Shown: positions 8,654 to 17,140, numbered from the stretch's first letter. The stretch: 48,525 nucleotides of DNA from JBBQUP01 sp038212305 (GCA_038212305.1 JBBQUP010000011.1:1-48525), one strand, 5' to 3'. Numbers and translations: made by a program. The notes: a model not told the origin generated them from the sequence alone.

Positions 8654-8688
8654 CATCATCAAAAAATAAACAGATTTAATTGGACGCT

Positions 8689-9999
8689 ATGCAAGTTTTA
8701 AAGTTTGGTGGAACCTCTGTAGGATCAGCTACGCGAATGAAAGAAGTGGCAGAATTAATTAACGATAAGCATCGTAAAATTGTTGTTTTGTCGGCGATGT
8801 CAGGAACAACAAATAGTTTGGTTGAAATTGCTAAGTGTTTGTATAAGAAAGATAATAAAGGGGCTTCGGGTGTAATCAATAAATTAGAAGAAAAATACTA
8901 TATCGAAATAGATAATTTATTAACATCCGATGCTTATAAGCAAAAAGGACGGGAATTAATCGAATCGCATTTTTCGTATTTAAAATCGTTTACTGTTGAT
9001 TTGTTTACCTCGCATGAGGAGAAAGCTATTTTGGCTCAGGGCGAATTGTTATCAACAGCTATGTTTCAATTTTATTTAGAGGAAATTGGACGTCAATCGA
9101 TTTTGTTACCTGCATTGGATTATATGCGCACCGATGTTAATCAAGAGCCTGATGTGGCTTATATTCGCGAGAATCTCACAAAAATCTTAGAGCCTTATTC
9201 GGCGATTCCTGTTTTTATTACTCAAGGCTATATTTGTCGAAATGCGTTTGGTGAGATCGATAACCTTCAGCGTGGTGGAAGCGATTATTCTGCATCGCTT
9301 ATTGGCGCTGCAATTAAAGCCGATGAAATTCAGATTTGGACTGATATTGATGGCATGCACAATAACGATCCTCGCATTGTTGAGGGTACAAAATCTATCT
9401 CTGATCTGTCGTTTGAAGAAGCAGCCGAATTGGCTTATTTCGGAGCGAAAATTTTGCATCCAACTTGCGTATTACCTGCTAAAGTCGAAAATATTCCTGT
9501 TCGCTTGCTCAATACCATGAAGCCTAAAGCGCCTGGCACTTTAATTTCGTCGAAACAAATTAAAGGACGTATAGCCGCCATTGCAGCAAAAGATGGAATT
9601 ACTGCCATAAAAATCAAGTCGGGTCGAATGTTGCTGGCTTACGGCTTCTTGCGCAAAGTGTTCGAGATTTTCGAGAGCTACAAAACACCTATCGATATGA
9701 TTTCAACTTCCGAAGTGGGTGTGTCGGTATCCATCGACAATGATGCTTATTTGGAGCAGATTGTCGATGATTTGAAAAAGTTTGGAACAGTGGAAGTTGA
9801 TCGTGATCAGGTAATTATTTGTGTAGTTGGCGATTTAGTTGCTTCGACCAAAGGCAATGCGAATCGTATTTTCGAAGCTTTAAAAGATATACCTATCCGA
9901 ATGATTTCCTATGGAGGAAGCAATTTTAATGTGTCGATGTTAGTGCATGCTGATGATAAAAAAGCGGCGCTTAATGCCTTAAGTCGTCAATTATTTTAA
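8689..9999 (+). CDS. lysC: Aspartate kinase, monofunctional
   Basis: Phosphorylates aspartate, the entry step to lysine, diaminopimelate, threonine and methionine. The ATG at 8689 starts MQVLKFGGTSVGS, the invariant N-terminal kinase motif; an in-frame TTG at 8680 would add only three residues. The 436-residue protein has VVLSAMSGTTN near 33, the RGGSDYSA substrate motif near 200, WTDIDGMHNNDPR near 220, and two C-terminal ACT-like regions (about 295-436, including DMISTSEVGVSVS and MISYGGSNFNVS), where lysine feedback usually acts. It has no fused homoserine dehydrogenase. lysA follows after 9 nt. Confidence 0.95.
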   Translation: MQVLKFGGTSVGSATRMKEVAELINDKHRKIVVLSAMSGTTNSLVEIAKCLYKKDNKGASGVINKLEEKYYIEIDNLLTSDAYKQKGRELIESHFSYLKSFTVDLFTSHEEKAILAQGELLSTAMFQFYLEEIGRQSILLPALDYMRTDVNQEPDVAYIRENLTKILEPYSAIPVFITQGYICRNAFGEIDNLQRGGSDYSASLIGAAIKADEIQIWTDIDGMHNNDPRIVEGTKSISDLSFEEAAELAYFGAKILHPTCVLPAKVENIPVRLLNTMKPKAPGTLISSKQIKGRIAAIAAKDGITAIKIKSGRMLLAYGFLRKVFEIFESYKTPIDMISTSEVGVSVSIDNDAYLEQIVDDLKKFGTVEVDRDQVIICVVGDLVASTKGNANRIFEALKDIPIRMISYGGSNFNVSMLVHADDKKAALNALSRQLF

Positions 10000-10008
10000 T
10001 CTAAAAGC

Positions 10009-11163
10009 ATGAATCAATTCAATAAAATATTGGCAAATATGCCCGAGATAACTCCCTTTTATTATTACGATGTGGAGTTACTTAAAAACACGTTGCAGGC
10101 TATACGCAATCAGACCGATGCCTATGGTTATCATGTGCATTATGCCATGAAAGCCAATGCGAACGATACTATTTTGGATATTATTCGTGATGCGGGTTTT
10201 GGTGCCGACTGTGTGAGTGGTAACGAGGTGTTAAAGGCATTAGAGCAGCGTTTCGAACCATCAAAAATTGTTTTTGCCGGCGTTGGCAAGAGCGATTGGG
10301 AAATAAAGTTGGCTTTAGAAGCCAATATTTTAGGCTTCAATGTGGAATCGATTCCCGAATTGGAGGTGATTGACGAATTGGCTGGTAAGATGGGGATAAA
10401 GGCTCGTGTTGCACTTCGCATCAATCCTAATGTAAATGCCAATACGCACCATTATATTACCACTGGCCTCGAAGAAAATAAGTTTGGTATCAACCTGTGG
10501 GATTTGGATCGGGTTCTTGAGGTGCTTAAGAAGTTGAAAAACTGCAAATTAATTGGTATCCATTTTCATATTGGCTCACAAATTACCGATTTAAGCTCGT
10601 TCAAAGATTTGTGCTTACGAGTTAACGAACTTCAAGTGAAGTTTGAGAAAAAACAAATTGATTTAAAAATTATAAATGTAGGTGGTGGATTGGGCGTTGA
10701 TTACGAAAATCCTGATGGGAATAGTATCCCCGATTTTGAATCCTATTTTAAGGTGTTTAACCAGTTTCTTGAATTAAGAAAGGGGCAGGAGCTTCACTTT
10801 GAGTTGGGGCGCGCAGTTGTAGCGCAATGTGGCACGCTTATTTCACGAGTTCTTTACGTGAAAGAAGGTGTAAATACCAATTTTGCGATTGTGGATGCTG
10901 GTATGAACGATTTAATTCGTCCCGCTCTTTATCAGGCTTATCATACCATTCAAAATCTTACATCTAGTGGTGAAACGCAAAAATACGACGTGGTAGGTCC
11001 TGTTTGCGAATCGTCAGATTGTTTTGGTAAAGCCATTACACTTCCTGCTACCAAGCGGGGCGATGTTATTGCCTTTCGCACTGCTGGTGCCTATGGCGAA
11101 ATAATGGCTTCGCGTTACAATCTGCGAGATTTCGCTATTGGTTTGTTTTCCGATCAAATTTAG
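10009..11163 (+). CDS. lysA: Diaminopimelate decarboxylase
   Basis: A PLP enzyme of the alanine-racemase fold that turns meso-diaminopimelate into lysine. The PLP lysine sits in HYAMKANAN (about residues 44-52). CVSGNEV, GIHFHIGSQI near 185, GGGLGVDYENP near 222, ELGRAVVAQCGTL near 265 and the CESSDCFG catalytic Cys block near 330 follow in the usual order. At 384 residues it is shorter than the ~420-residue E. coli enzyme but normal for Bacteroidota. It forms a two-gene operon with lysC and ends 14 bp before a strong terminator. Confidence 0.95.
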   Translation: MNQFNKILANMPEITPFYYYDVELLKNTLQAIRNQTDAYGYHVHYAMKANANDTILDIIRDAGFGADCVSGNEVLKALEQRFEPSKIVFAGVGKSDWEIKLALEANILGFNVESIPELEVIDELAGKMGIKARVALRINPNVNANTHHYITTGLEENKFGINLWDLDRVLEVLKKLKNCKLIGIHFHIGSQITDLSSFKDLCLRVNELQVKFEKKQIDLKIINVGGGLGVDYENPDGNSIPDFESYFKVFNQFLELRKGQELHFELGRAVVAQCGTLISRVLYVKEGVNTNFAIVDAGMNDLIRPALYQAYHTIQNLTSSGETQKYDVVGPVCESSDCFGKAITLPATKRGDVIAFRTAGAYGEIMASRYNLRDFAIGLFSDQI

Positions 11164-11177
11164 TTTTATAATCCGTG

Positions 11178-11216
11178 AAAAAAGGTCTGTCTCAAAACGT
11201 TGAACAGACCTTTTTC
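11178..11216. terminator. Rho-independent terminator after lysA (bidirectional)
   Basis: A perfect 12-bp stem, AAAAAGGTCTGT (11179-11190) with ACAGACCTTTTT (11204-11215), encloses a 13-nt loop. A and T tracts at both ends mean it can stop lysA transcripts and those of the convergent DUF2442 gene. Confidence 0.9.
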
Positions 11217-11249
11217 GTATTGTTGGATGATATTAAACGGATTCTTCGT

Positions 11250-11540
11250 TTATGCTCCAATTTTACCATTGTACAAATCCCATATTGGAAAAATTAATTC
11301 GTAATCATTCCAATTTAAATTTCCATCAGTCAAATTAAAGTCCGAGAATTGATTCTCATTCAGATACTTTTTAATAGATGGATGTATTGCATTAGATAAA
11401 AACGGTTTAAAGTCAACGAGCCTTTCTTCTCCATCGTTAAATTTTATTCGAATTGCAAAGTCAGATAAGTATTTTGCAGAATCGATCCTTACTTGCTCAA
11501 AATTTGAGTCGCTTTGCTTATACTCAACTAAAATTTTCAT
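11250..11540 (-). CDS. DUF2442-like small protein
   Basis: A 96-residue protein of the DUF2442 type, recognisable by the core LSDFAIRIKFNDGEERLVDF followed by a Phe/Pro-rich segment and a final 'L.W.DYELIFP.WDLY' strand. The molecular role of the family is unknown; members often sit beside DUF4160 genes in toxin-antitoxin-like or phage-derived pairs. A 31-codon frame immediately upstream overlaps its start codon (ATGA), so translational coupling is possible, though that small frame is not recognisably DUF4160. Confidence 0.65.
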   Translation of the reverse strand: MKILVEYKQSDSNFEQVRIDSAKYLSDFAIRIKFNDGEERLVDFKPFLSNAIHPSIKKYLNENQFSDFNLTDGNLNWNDYELIFPIWDLYNGKIGA

Positions 11541-11632
11541 GATAATCGTTTTGTTATTTTTTCAAACTCCACATCTTTGTGATAAATAAAATAACTAATC
11601 CATTTACCTACAATTTTAAAGTATAGTATCAT
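11537..11632 (-). CDS. Possible 31-codon ORF coupled to the DUF2442 gene, or a gene remnant
   Basis: Reads MILYFKIVGKWISYFIYHKD and continues to KRLS, with its TGA overlapping the DUF2442 ATG as ATGA. The frame is open only 5 codons upstream of its ATG (to a TGA). The aromatic and charged pattern looks protein-like but I do not recognise a family. It could be the tail of a decayed partner gene or chance. Confidence 0.25.
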   Translation of the reverse strand: MILYFKIVGKWISYFIYHKDVEFEKITKRLS

Positions 11633-11765
11633 ATGAGTTTCTTCAATTCAATGGTTGTTTTTTGGTTTCTACACGATTTAATGTAGGGTTTTTATTAAGT
11701 ACCTATCAAAATAAACCTACAATAAATTATTACTCTAATAATACTATAATTATAACAACTGAGAT

Positions 11766-12065
11766 TTAAAAAATGTAATCCACACAAGCTCTATCTTCTT
11801 TTAGCAGGCCTATCATGGCCGATACTGCCATGTGAGCTGGATGTTTAGCATATTGCTCCATGTCTGTCATGCTTTCGAAAGTTGATAAAAGAGCTAAATC
11901 AAACGATTCGTTATCATTAGCATTTAGGCCAACTTCCATGCTTTTTAATTCTGGAATGTGATCAGTCAAGGCTTCTAAGGCTTCTTTAATTTCAATTAAC
12001 TTTTCGAATTTATCTTCTTCGTTTTCGAAAGCTTTGAATTTGAATAGTACTACGTGTTTTATCAT
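11766..12065 (-). CDS. Dabb-family (stress-responsive alpha/beta barrel) protein
   Basis: With the ATG at 12065 the protein is 99 residues and starts MIKHVVLFKFK, the hallmark of the Dabb family of ferredoxin-like dimeric barrels. Later blocks (IPELKSMEVGLN near 38-49, DLALLSTFESMTDMEQYAKHP near 58-78) fit too. Some relatives are plant stress proteins or polyketide cyclases, but most bacterial members have no known substrate. An upstream extension to 12083 adds six atypical residues and was not used. It stands alone with its own TATTTTTG box. Confidence 0.85.
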   Translation of the reverse strand: MIKHVVLFKFKAFENEEDKFEKLIEIKEALEALTDHIPELKSMEVGLNANDNESFDLALLSTFESMTDMEQYAKHPAHMAVSAMIGLLKEDRACVDYIF

Positions 12066-12080
12066 GGTTCTAATTTTTTT

Positions 12081-12088
12081 CAAAAATA
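12081..12088 (-). promoter_or_regulatory. -7 promoter box (TATTTTTG) for the Dabb gene
   Basis: Perfect TAnnTTTG on the minus strand 16 bp before the ATG at 12065; it implies a very short leader. Confidence 0.4.
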
Positions 12089-12286
12089 AGGAGTTTTTAC
12101 TTAATTTAAGGCAAGATAGAAAAAATTGCAGCTAAAATATTCAATTCAATATGTTGTTAACGCTTTTGAAATCAGATTATTACTGTTGTTGTATGCCTAA
12201 GCAATTTACATGTTAAATTATTTTTTATTGGAACATAATATCACTGTCTGTAATTCTTTCTATCTTGTTTTTTATTTTATCTTATT

Positions 12287-13027
12287 ATGCTAGAGCAATT
12301 TAAAGTTGAAGATGTTTTATTCATCGATATCGAAACGGTTCCTCAAGAGAAGGAGTTTAGGCAGGTAAGCAATGTTTTGCAGGAGCTTTGGGACAAAAAG
12401 TCAACTCAGTTTCGCAAAGAAGGTGAGGCCGCAGCAGACGTTTATCAACGCGCCGGAATTTATGCCGAATTTGGAAAGATTGTCTGCATAAGTGCTGGAA
12501 TTGCTACCATACGAAATGGCCTACGTCATTTTCGAGTAAAATCGTTTGCTGGTCGTGATGAAAAAGTGTTATTGACCGATTTTGCTCAAATGTTGAACGG
12601 GTTTACCATTCCAGTTGGGAAAAAAGAGCTCGATGCATCCAAGAATATTTGCGGACACAATATTCGCGAATTCGACTTTCCATTTATTGCACGACGAATG
12701 CTCATTAATGGATTAAAGCTTCCTGCCATATTGGATATTGCTGGCAAGAAACCTTGGGAAGTGAAATTGCTTGATACGCTAGATTTATGGAAGTTTGGTG
12801 ACTTTAAGCATTATACTTCACTAAAATTATTGACTACCATTTTTGGTATTCCATCGCCTAAAGACGATATCGACGGAAGTGATGTAGCTCGTGTTTATTA
12901 CCAAGAGAACGATGTTGAGCGAATTGCCATTTATTGCGAAAAAGATGTTTTGGCTACAGCTCAATTATTTCTAAGGTTTAAAGGCGAACCATTAATTGAT
13001 CCTGCGAATTTCGAACGAGTTATTTAA
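12287..13027 (+). CDS. Predicted DEDD-type 3'-5' exonuclease (PolB exonuclease-like)
   Basis: A 246-residue RNase H-fold protein related to the proofreading domain of family B polymerases, but without a polymerase domain. The Exo I motif is FIDIETVPQ (about residues 12-20, catalytic Asp and Glu), Exo II lies in CGHNIREFDFPFI near 122-134, and Exo III in IYCEKDVLATAQLF near 216-229, where the Tyr indicates the DEDDy class. Stand-alone proteins of this type are common in Bacteroidota; the substrate is unknown. It is a single gene and converges on the hydrolase gene across a short pyrimidine-rich spacer. Confidence 0.85.
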   Translation: MLEQFKVEDVLFIDIETVPQEKEFRQVSNVLQELWDKKSTQFRKEGEAAADVYQRAGIYAEFGKIVCISAGIATIRNGLRHFRVKSFAGRDEKVLLTDFAQMLNGFTIPVGKKELDASKNICGHNIREFDFPFIARRMLINGLKLPAILDIAGKKPWEVKLLDTLDLWKFGDFKHYTSLKLLTTIFGIPSPKDDIDGSDVARVYYQENDVERIAIYCEKDVLATAQLFLRFKGEPLIDPANFERVI

Positions 13028-13126
13028 TGAGGAAGATAGGAAGACTGAAACATGAGCCTCGGTAATATCTATTCTATCTGTCTTTCTAACTAATAATCTT
13101 TTTATCTCGGCATCTTCCTCTCTTTT
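13028..13126. repeat. Pyrimidine-rich intergenic repeat, copy A
   Basis: The gap between the convergent exonuclease and hydrolase genes holds GAGGAAGATAGGAAGAC on the left and CTATTCTATCTGTCTTTC, then CATCTTCCTCTC, on the right. The arms are loosely inverted. The CTATCTGTCTT stretch recurs at 13935-14007, and a similar AGGAAGA/TTCCTCT arrangement lies at 26080-26180. Confidence 0.4.
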
Positions 13127-13933
13127 TCAAGATTCGTCGAAAAAGTAGAGTAGCGTTTTTAAAACCAAATCAGGCTGTTGAGCATGAACCCAATGACCAG
13201 CATTTTGGATGGTTACAAAATTGGCTTTGGGGAAAAATTTGCGTGCAGTAAAAATATCATTATCCAAAAAATATGGAGAGTTAGCCCCACGAATAAATAG
13301 CGTTGGACATTGGCATGCAGCTATTTCCCAATTCGAAAAGCCATCCATAATTGCAGACATATTTAATAGTAAATCATCCAAATTAAGTTTCCAGTAATAG
13401 CCAGCTCTTGTGTGACCCACACTTTTCAATAAAAACTGTCGCAAGGTATTGTCACTAATCCAATCTTTTAGCTGTCTATCTAAATCATTTCGGGTTGATG
13501 CATTAGCGAAATCAATTTTTTTTAATGATTCGAGAATAAAAGTGTGATTAGTGGTTTCGCGTGCGTAATTATTATGGTTGGTGTATGCTTTGGGTGCAAT
13601 ATCAATAATAGCCAAATTAGTTATCATATCTGGATGTTGGAGTGCAAAAGTCATGGCTGTTTTGCCTCCCATGGAGTGACCAATAAGTGTGAATTTTGAA
13701 AGCTGCTTTTCGAGGCAATAATCTAGCAAATCGTTCGCCATGTCGTTATAAGTATGACTCTGGAGATGAGGTGATTGTCCATGGTTACGCTGATCAATTA
13801 GGTGAACGCAAAAACTTTGTGATAGCTGCTTTCCAATGCTTATCCAATTGTCACCCGAGCCATATAATCCGTGTAAAATGATTAGCGGCGGATATTCGTT
13901 TTGAATAATATGTGAATGTAGTTTGGGCTGCAC
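13127..13933 (-). CDS. Alpha/beta hydrolase, YbfF/ABHD11-like esterase
   Basis: A 268-residue alpha/beta-hydrolase fold protein. The oxyanion motif HGLYGSGDNW (21-30) is followed by LIDQRNHGQSP near 45-55, the nucleophile elbow GHSMGG near 90-95 and the catalytic His in NAGHWVHAQQP near 243-253. The DQRNHG motif is characteristic of the YbfF/ABHD11 acyl-esterase group; the true substrate is unknown. It lies 74 bp downstream of pdxJ on the same strand and could be read from the pdxJ promoter. No signal peptide. Confidence 0.85.
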   Translation of the reverse strand: MQPKLHSHIIQNEYPPLIILHGLYGSGDNWISIGKQLSQSFCVHLIDQRNHGQSPHLQSHTYNDMANDLLDYCLEKQLSKFTLIGHSMGGKTAMTFALQHPDMITNLAIIDIAPKAYTNHNNYARETTNHTFILESLKKIDFANASTRNDLDRQLKDWISDNTLRQFLLKSVGHTRAGYYWKLNLDDLLLNMSAIMDGFSNWEIAACQCPTLFIRGANSPYFLDNDIFTARKFFPKANFVTIQNAGHWVHAQQPDLVLKTLLYFFDES

Positions 13934-13934
13934 T

Positions 13935-14007
13935 CTTAAAGTATTTTTTAACGAGAAGATCTACTCTATCTGTCTTCTTATCTGCATATAGTCTTTTATT
14001 CTTCTTC
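13935..14007. repeat. Pyrimidine-rich intergenic repeat, copy B
   Basis: The gap between pdxJ and the hydrolase gene reads CTACTCTATCTGTCTTCTTA and then TCTTTTATTCTTCTTCCTAC on the plus strand. It shares CTATCTGTCTT and the closing CTTCCT blocks with copy A, about 900 bp away. Confidence 0.4.
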
Positions 14008-14727
14008 CTACTCTTGTATCAACAACGCCTTATACATTGATATGGTTTTTTCTAATCCAAAATACAATGCATCAGCAATTAAAGCATGCCCAATAGATAC
14101 TTCTTTTAAGAATGGAATCTTCTCGTTAAAAAACTTAAGATTTTGCAAGTTTAAATCGTGTCCTGCATTCAGGCTCAATCCCAACGATTTTGCTAAATTG
14201 GCTGCTGCAACAAAAGGTGCAATTGCTGCTTGTTTGTCTATCCCATAATTGTTGGCATAGGGCTCGGTATATAGCTCAATTCTATCTGTGCCAGAGTTCG
14301 ATGCGTTGGCCACCATCTCTAAATTTGTATCCACAAAAATAGATGTGCGAATACCAGCATCTTTAAATTCACCAATTACATCTTGCAAAAAGCTAATGTG
14401 GGCTATGGTATCCCATCCAGCATTCGAAGTAATGGCTTCTGGTGGGTCTGGAACCAAAGTTACTTGATGAGGTTTTATTTTTTTCACCAAAGTAATAAAT
14501 TCTGGTGATGGATACCCCTCAATATTAAACTCTGTTTTTATAATTGGTTTAATATCAAACACATCTCTATAGTGTATGTGGCGTTCATCGGGGCGAGGAT
14601 GTACTGTTACACCATCGGCACCAAATAGTTGAACATCGATTGCCGCCTGAAGCACATTGGGCATGTTGCCGCCGCGTGAATTGCGCAGCGTTGCTATTTT
14701 ATTGATATTTACACTTAGTTTTGTCAT
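14008..14727 (-). CDS. pdxJ: Pyridoxine 5'-phosphate synthase
   Basis: The last enzyme of the DXP-dependent vitamin B6 route; it condenses 3-amino-2-oxopropyl phosphate with deoxyxylulose 5-phosphate. The ATG at 14727 (MTKLSVNINKIATLRNSRGG) gives 239 residues, the family length; an upstream TTG at 14748 was rejected. Visible blocks are HPRPDERHI near 44-52 (phosphate and active-site region), the VTLVPDPPEA strand, an IELYTEPYA segment and NAGHDLNLQN near 190-199. A TATTTTTGC box at 14827-14834 is the likely promoter. Confidence 0.95.
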   Translation of the reverse strand: MTKLSVNINKIATLRNSRGGNMPNVLQAAIDVQLFGADGVTVHPRPDERHIHYRDVFDIKPIIKTEFNIEGYPSPEFITLVKKIKPHQVTLVPDPPEAITSNAGWDTIAHISFLQDVIGEFKDAGIRTSIFVDTNLEMVANASNSGTDRIELYTEPYANNYGIDKQAAIAPFVAAANLAKSLGLSLNAGHDLNLQNLKFFNEKIPFLKEVSIGHALIADALYFGLEKTISMYKALLIQE

Positions 14728-14826
14728 TTCACTTGATTGTTCGGTCAAAAACCCAATAAATAAACTTAATTTTAATTTGATTGTTTATCCTGATAATGTT
14801 AAATTTATTGTTGCATATTGTTTTGG

Positions 14827-14834
14827 CAAAAATA
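14827..14834 (-). promoter_or_regulatory. -7 promoter box (TATTTTTG) for pdxJ
   Basis: Perfect TAnnTTTG plus C on the minus strand, about 100 bp before pdxJ, just upstream of the divergent CBS gene. Confidence 0.4.
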
Positions 14835-14858
14835 GAAAGTATTTCAATAATCAACCGT

Positions 14859-15524
14859 ATGTTGGCAAAAGATTTAATCTCCGATATTATTCCATCACTC
14901 AAAACATCTGATACAGGGCTCGATGCACTTAATTGGATGGAGGTGTTTCGTGTTTCTCATTTACCAATTGTAAACAACAATATTTTCTTGGGTTTAATAA
15001 ACGACTTGGATATTTATGATCTTAATCGTGCTGATGAACCATTGGGCGACCACAGATTATCATTATCAAAGCCGTATGTGTTTTATTACCAGCATATTTA
15101 CGAGGTTATTGAAATTGCTGCTCGATTAAAACTAACTGTAATTCCAGTTTTAAATGAGCAAAATGAATATTTGGGATTGATTTGTCAATCGGATCTTTTG
15201 CAACGATTTGCCGATTTAACAGCCACTCATACGCCAGGGGGTATAATTGAGTTGGAGATCAACCATCGAGATTACTCTTTGGCCGAAATTGCAAGGATAG
15301 TTGAAGATAGCGATGCGCAAATATTAAGCTCTTACATGGGCGATAGTGGAGTTAATAATCAATTGCTGGTTACTATTAAATTGAATAGAACCGAAATAGC
15401 TCCAGTAGTTAAAGCGTTTGAAAGATATGGTTATAAAATTAGAAATTCTTTTTCGGCCAATGATAGTATGGATGATGGAGCACGAAAAAATTATGATTCG
15501 TTAATGAGATACCTGAGCATTTAG
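14859..15524 (+). CDS. CBS-domain protein
   Basis: A 221-residue cytosolic protein. The ATG at 14859 (MLAKDLISDIIPSL) is chosen because the frame further upstream is hydrophobic and not family-like. Two CBS motifs are seen: about 4-55 (LISDIIPSLKTSDTG...LPIVNNNIFLGLINDLDIY) and about 75-125 (VIEIAARLKLTVIPVLNEQNEYLGLICQSDLL). The C-terminal third (IIELEINHRDYSLAEIARIVEDSD) resembles an ACT-like or ferredoxin-like subdomain. CBS pairs usually bind adenine nucleotides. In Bacteroidota this gene type precedes nadK, so a link to adenylate or NAD status is a fair inference, not a demonstration. Confidence 0.85.
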   Translation: MLAKDLISDIIPSLKTSDTGLDALNWMEVFRVSHLPIVNNNIFLGLINDLDIYDLNRADEPLGDHRLSLSKPYVFYYQHIYEVIEIAARLKLTVIPVLNEQNEYLGLICQSDLLQRFADLTATHTPGGIIELEINHRDYSLAEIARIVEDSDAQILSSYMGDSGVNNQLLVTIKLNRTEIAPVVKAFERYGYKIRNSFSANDSMDDGARKNYDSLMRYLSI

Positions 15525-15560
15525 ATTTTGGTTGAACCTTGGTGTCGTAGAGGATTGATT

Positions 15561-16997
15561 ATGGGATGGAGTCCACTTTTATTTTACATGTTTTTTTTCA
15601 CTGCTTTAGCCAGTTATAGCAATAGCTTTGCTTTTAATAATCGATTATTCTCGAAAACTCCAAAATCAGTAAATTCGTTAGATTCGGCAATTTTAGTCAA
15701 CGACATTTATATTAAAGGGAATAAAACGACTAAAGATCAGGTTGTATTAAATGAGATGACATTTACAAAAGGTACATTAATTAGTGGATCAGATATTTAT
15801 GATCATATCGAGAGAAGTAAAAACAATCTACTAAACACATCGCTTTTTAACTTTGTTTCTATTACATTTTCAAACCAAGATAGTGTGCACATTGCGTTTA
15901 ATGTTGTTGTAGAGGAGCGCTGGTATTGGTGGGTTTTTCCCCTTTTTGAACAAGCTGATAGAAATGTGAGTAGTTTTCTTAAAAACAACGATTGGGCACG
16001 AATGAATTATGGCGTTTATCTTCGAAAAGATAATTTCAGAGGCCGCAATGAATTACTCAAGGTCCGTTTATTAATGGGGTATAGCACTCAAATTTCGCTA
16101 TCGTTTAACTCTCCCGAATACAAAAATCGCACAGGTTGGGGAGCATCGGTTCAATATAAGTTTTATGACAATATCCCATTTACAACCCAGAACAATCAAC
16201 CTATTTATTTCCAGCAATTAGGCAAAATGATTCAGTTCTCTTTTTCAACTAATTTCCAATTAAATTACCGCTCTGGATTATACACCAGGCATCAGATATC
16301 ACTAACCTATAATCATCATCAAATTGACGACTCGGTTTTTGTTTTAAGTCCCGATTATTTGGGAAATCAAAGAAAAACGCTTCAGTATGCCGAAGTTGGG
16401 TATTCAATTATACATGATATTCGTGATTCGAAAGTATATCCACTAAAAGGAAGTCTGCAACAGTTGAGTGTTGCAAAAACAGGGCTCGGCATTGGAGGAA
16501 ACGATTTAAACTATTACACGCTGATTGCTAAATTGCATTGGCACAAACCCATTGCAGATCGCTGGCATACTGGTACGGAGTGGAATGGCTCATACTTGTC
16601 GGCATCAGATTTGCCATACGTTATCCATTCAGGGTTAGGATATCAGGAATACTTAAATGGTTACGAATATTATGTCATCGATGGTTCTTCGTCGGTTTAT
16701 GCCAAGAGTAAATTAATGTATACGCTTGTAAAAACACGAGTTAAGTATTTAGAATTTATGCCATTAAATAAGTTTTCGAAGATTCACTATGCGCTTTATG
16801 TTAAAGCAATTTTCGATCAAGGGTATGTTTATAAAAGCAATGCGCAGATTACTAATAATTTGTCTAATAGTTATTTGTATAGCTATGGTTTGGGTATTGA
16901 TTTTGTCACCTTTTACGATAAGGTTTTGAGTTTTAGTTATGCCTTTAATAAAATGGGAAATCATGGACTATTTGTTCATTTAGATCTTAAAATCTAG
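15561..16997 (+). CDS. BamA/TamA-like outer-membrane protein with one POTRA domain
   Basis: A 478-residue envelope protein. The ATG at 15561 begins a plausible signal peptide (MGWSPLLFYMFFFTALASYS, about residues 1-25); an in-frame TTG at 15528 gives a worse N-terminus. Residues about 45-120 form one POTRA-like unit (VNDIYIKGNKTTKDQVVLNE ... FNVVVEERW). The rest has alternating aromatic beta strands of a 16-strand-type barrel with the Omp85 signature RDSKVYPLKGS near 300. It could assist outer-membrane protein or lipid insertion; its specific role is unknown. It sits between the CBS gene and nadK, inside the cluster that also carries the full-length bamA. Confidence 0.75.
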   Translation: MGWSPLLFYMFFFTALASYSNSFAFNNRLFSKTPKSVNSLDSAILVNDIYIKGNKTTKDQVVLNEMTFTKGTLISGSDIYDHIERSKNNLLNTSLFNFVSITFSNQDSVHIAFNVVVEERWYWWVFPLFEQADRNVSSFLKNNDWARMNYGVYLRKDNFRGRNELLKVRLLMGYSTQISLSFNSPEYKNRTGWGASVQYKFYDNIPFTTQNNQPIYFQQLGKMIQFSFSTNFQLNYRSGLYTRHQISLTYNHHQIDDSVFVLSPDYLGNQRKTLQYAEVGYSIIHDIRDSKVYPLKGSLQQLSVAKTGLGIGGNDLNYYTLIAKLHWHKPIADRWHTGTEWNGSYLSASDLPYVIHSGLGYQEYLNGYEYYVIDGSSSVYAKSKLMYTLVKTRVKYLEFMPLNKFSKIHYALYVKAIFDQGYVYKSNAQITNNLSNSYLYSYGLGIDFVTFYDKVLSFSYAFNKMGNHGLFVHLDLKI

Positions 16998-17093
16998 AAT
17001 TTTCCAAACTTCCTTTTAACTTTGGTTGAAAATTAAGAATATAAGCAGATTGTCGGTCTGCGTTTAAATTTATGCAATAACCTTAATTTTATC

Positions 17094-17140
17094 TTATTAT
17101 TGATATCAATTTTGTATAATCAAATCATTATTATTGATAT
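17094..17140. repeat. 13-bp direct repeat upstream of nadK
   Basis: TTATTATTGATAT occurs at 17094-17106 and again at 17128-17140, 34 bp apart and 20 bp before the nadK ATG. It could be a pair of operator half-sites, but AT-rich chance repetition is possible. Confidence 0.3.

Larger units (their letters stand above)
8364..8688. other. Divergent intergenic region between cbiX and lysC
   Basis: This 325 bp AT-rich region separates the minus-strand tetrapyrrole operon from the plus-strand lysine operon. I find promoter-like elements for both directions (8417-8448 and 8646-8653) but no convincing gene, tRNA or repeat. The leader of lysC is short and shows no obvious lysine-riboswitch-like fold. 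Confidence 0.5.

Noticed and set aside
8364..8688. A possible lysine riboswitch before lysC
   Set aside because: The short A/T-rich leader after the -7 box has no room for the multi-helix aptamer and no conserved core was visible.
14657..14911. An 84-codon plus-strand frame across the pdxJ-CBS gap
   Set aside because: It overlaps both pdxJ and the CBS gene in other frames, and its translation lacks any domain or signal feature.
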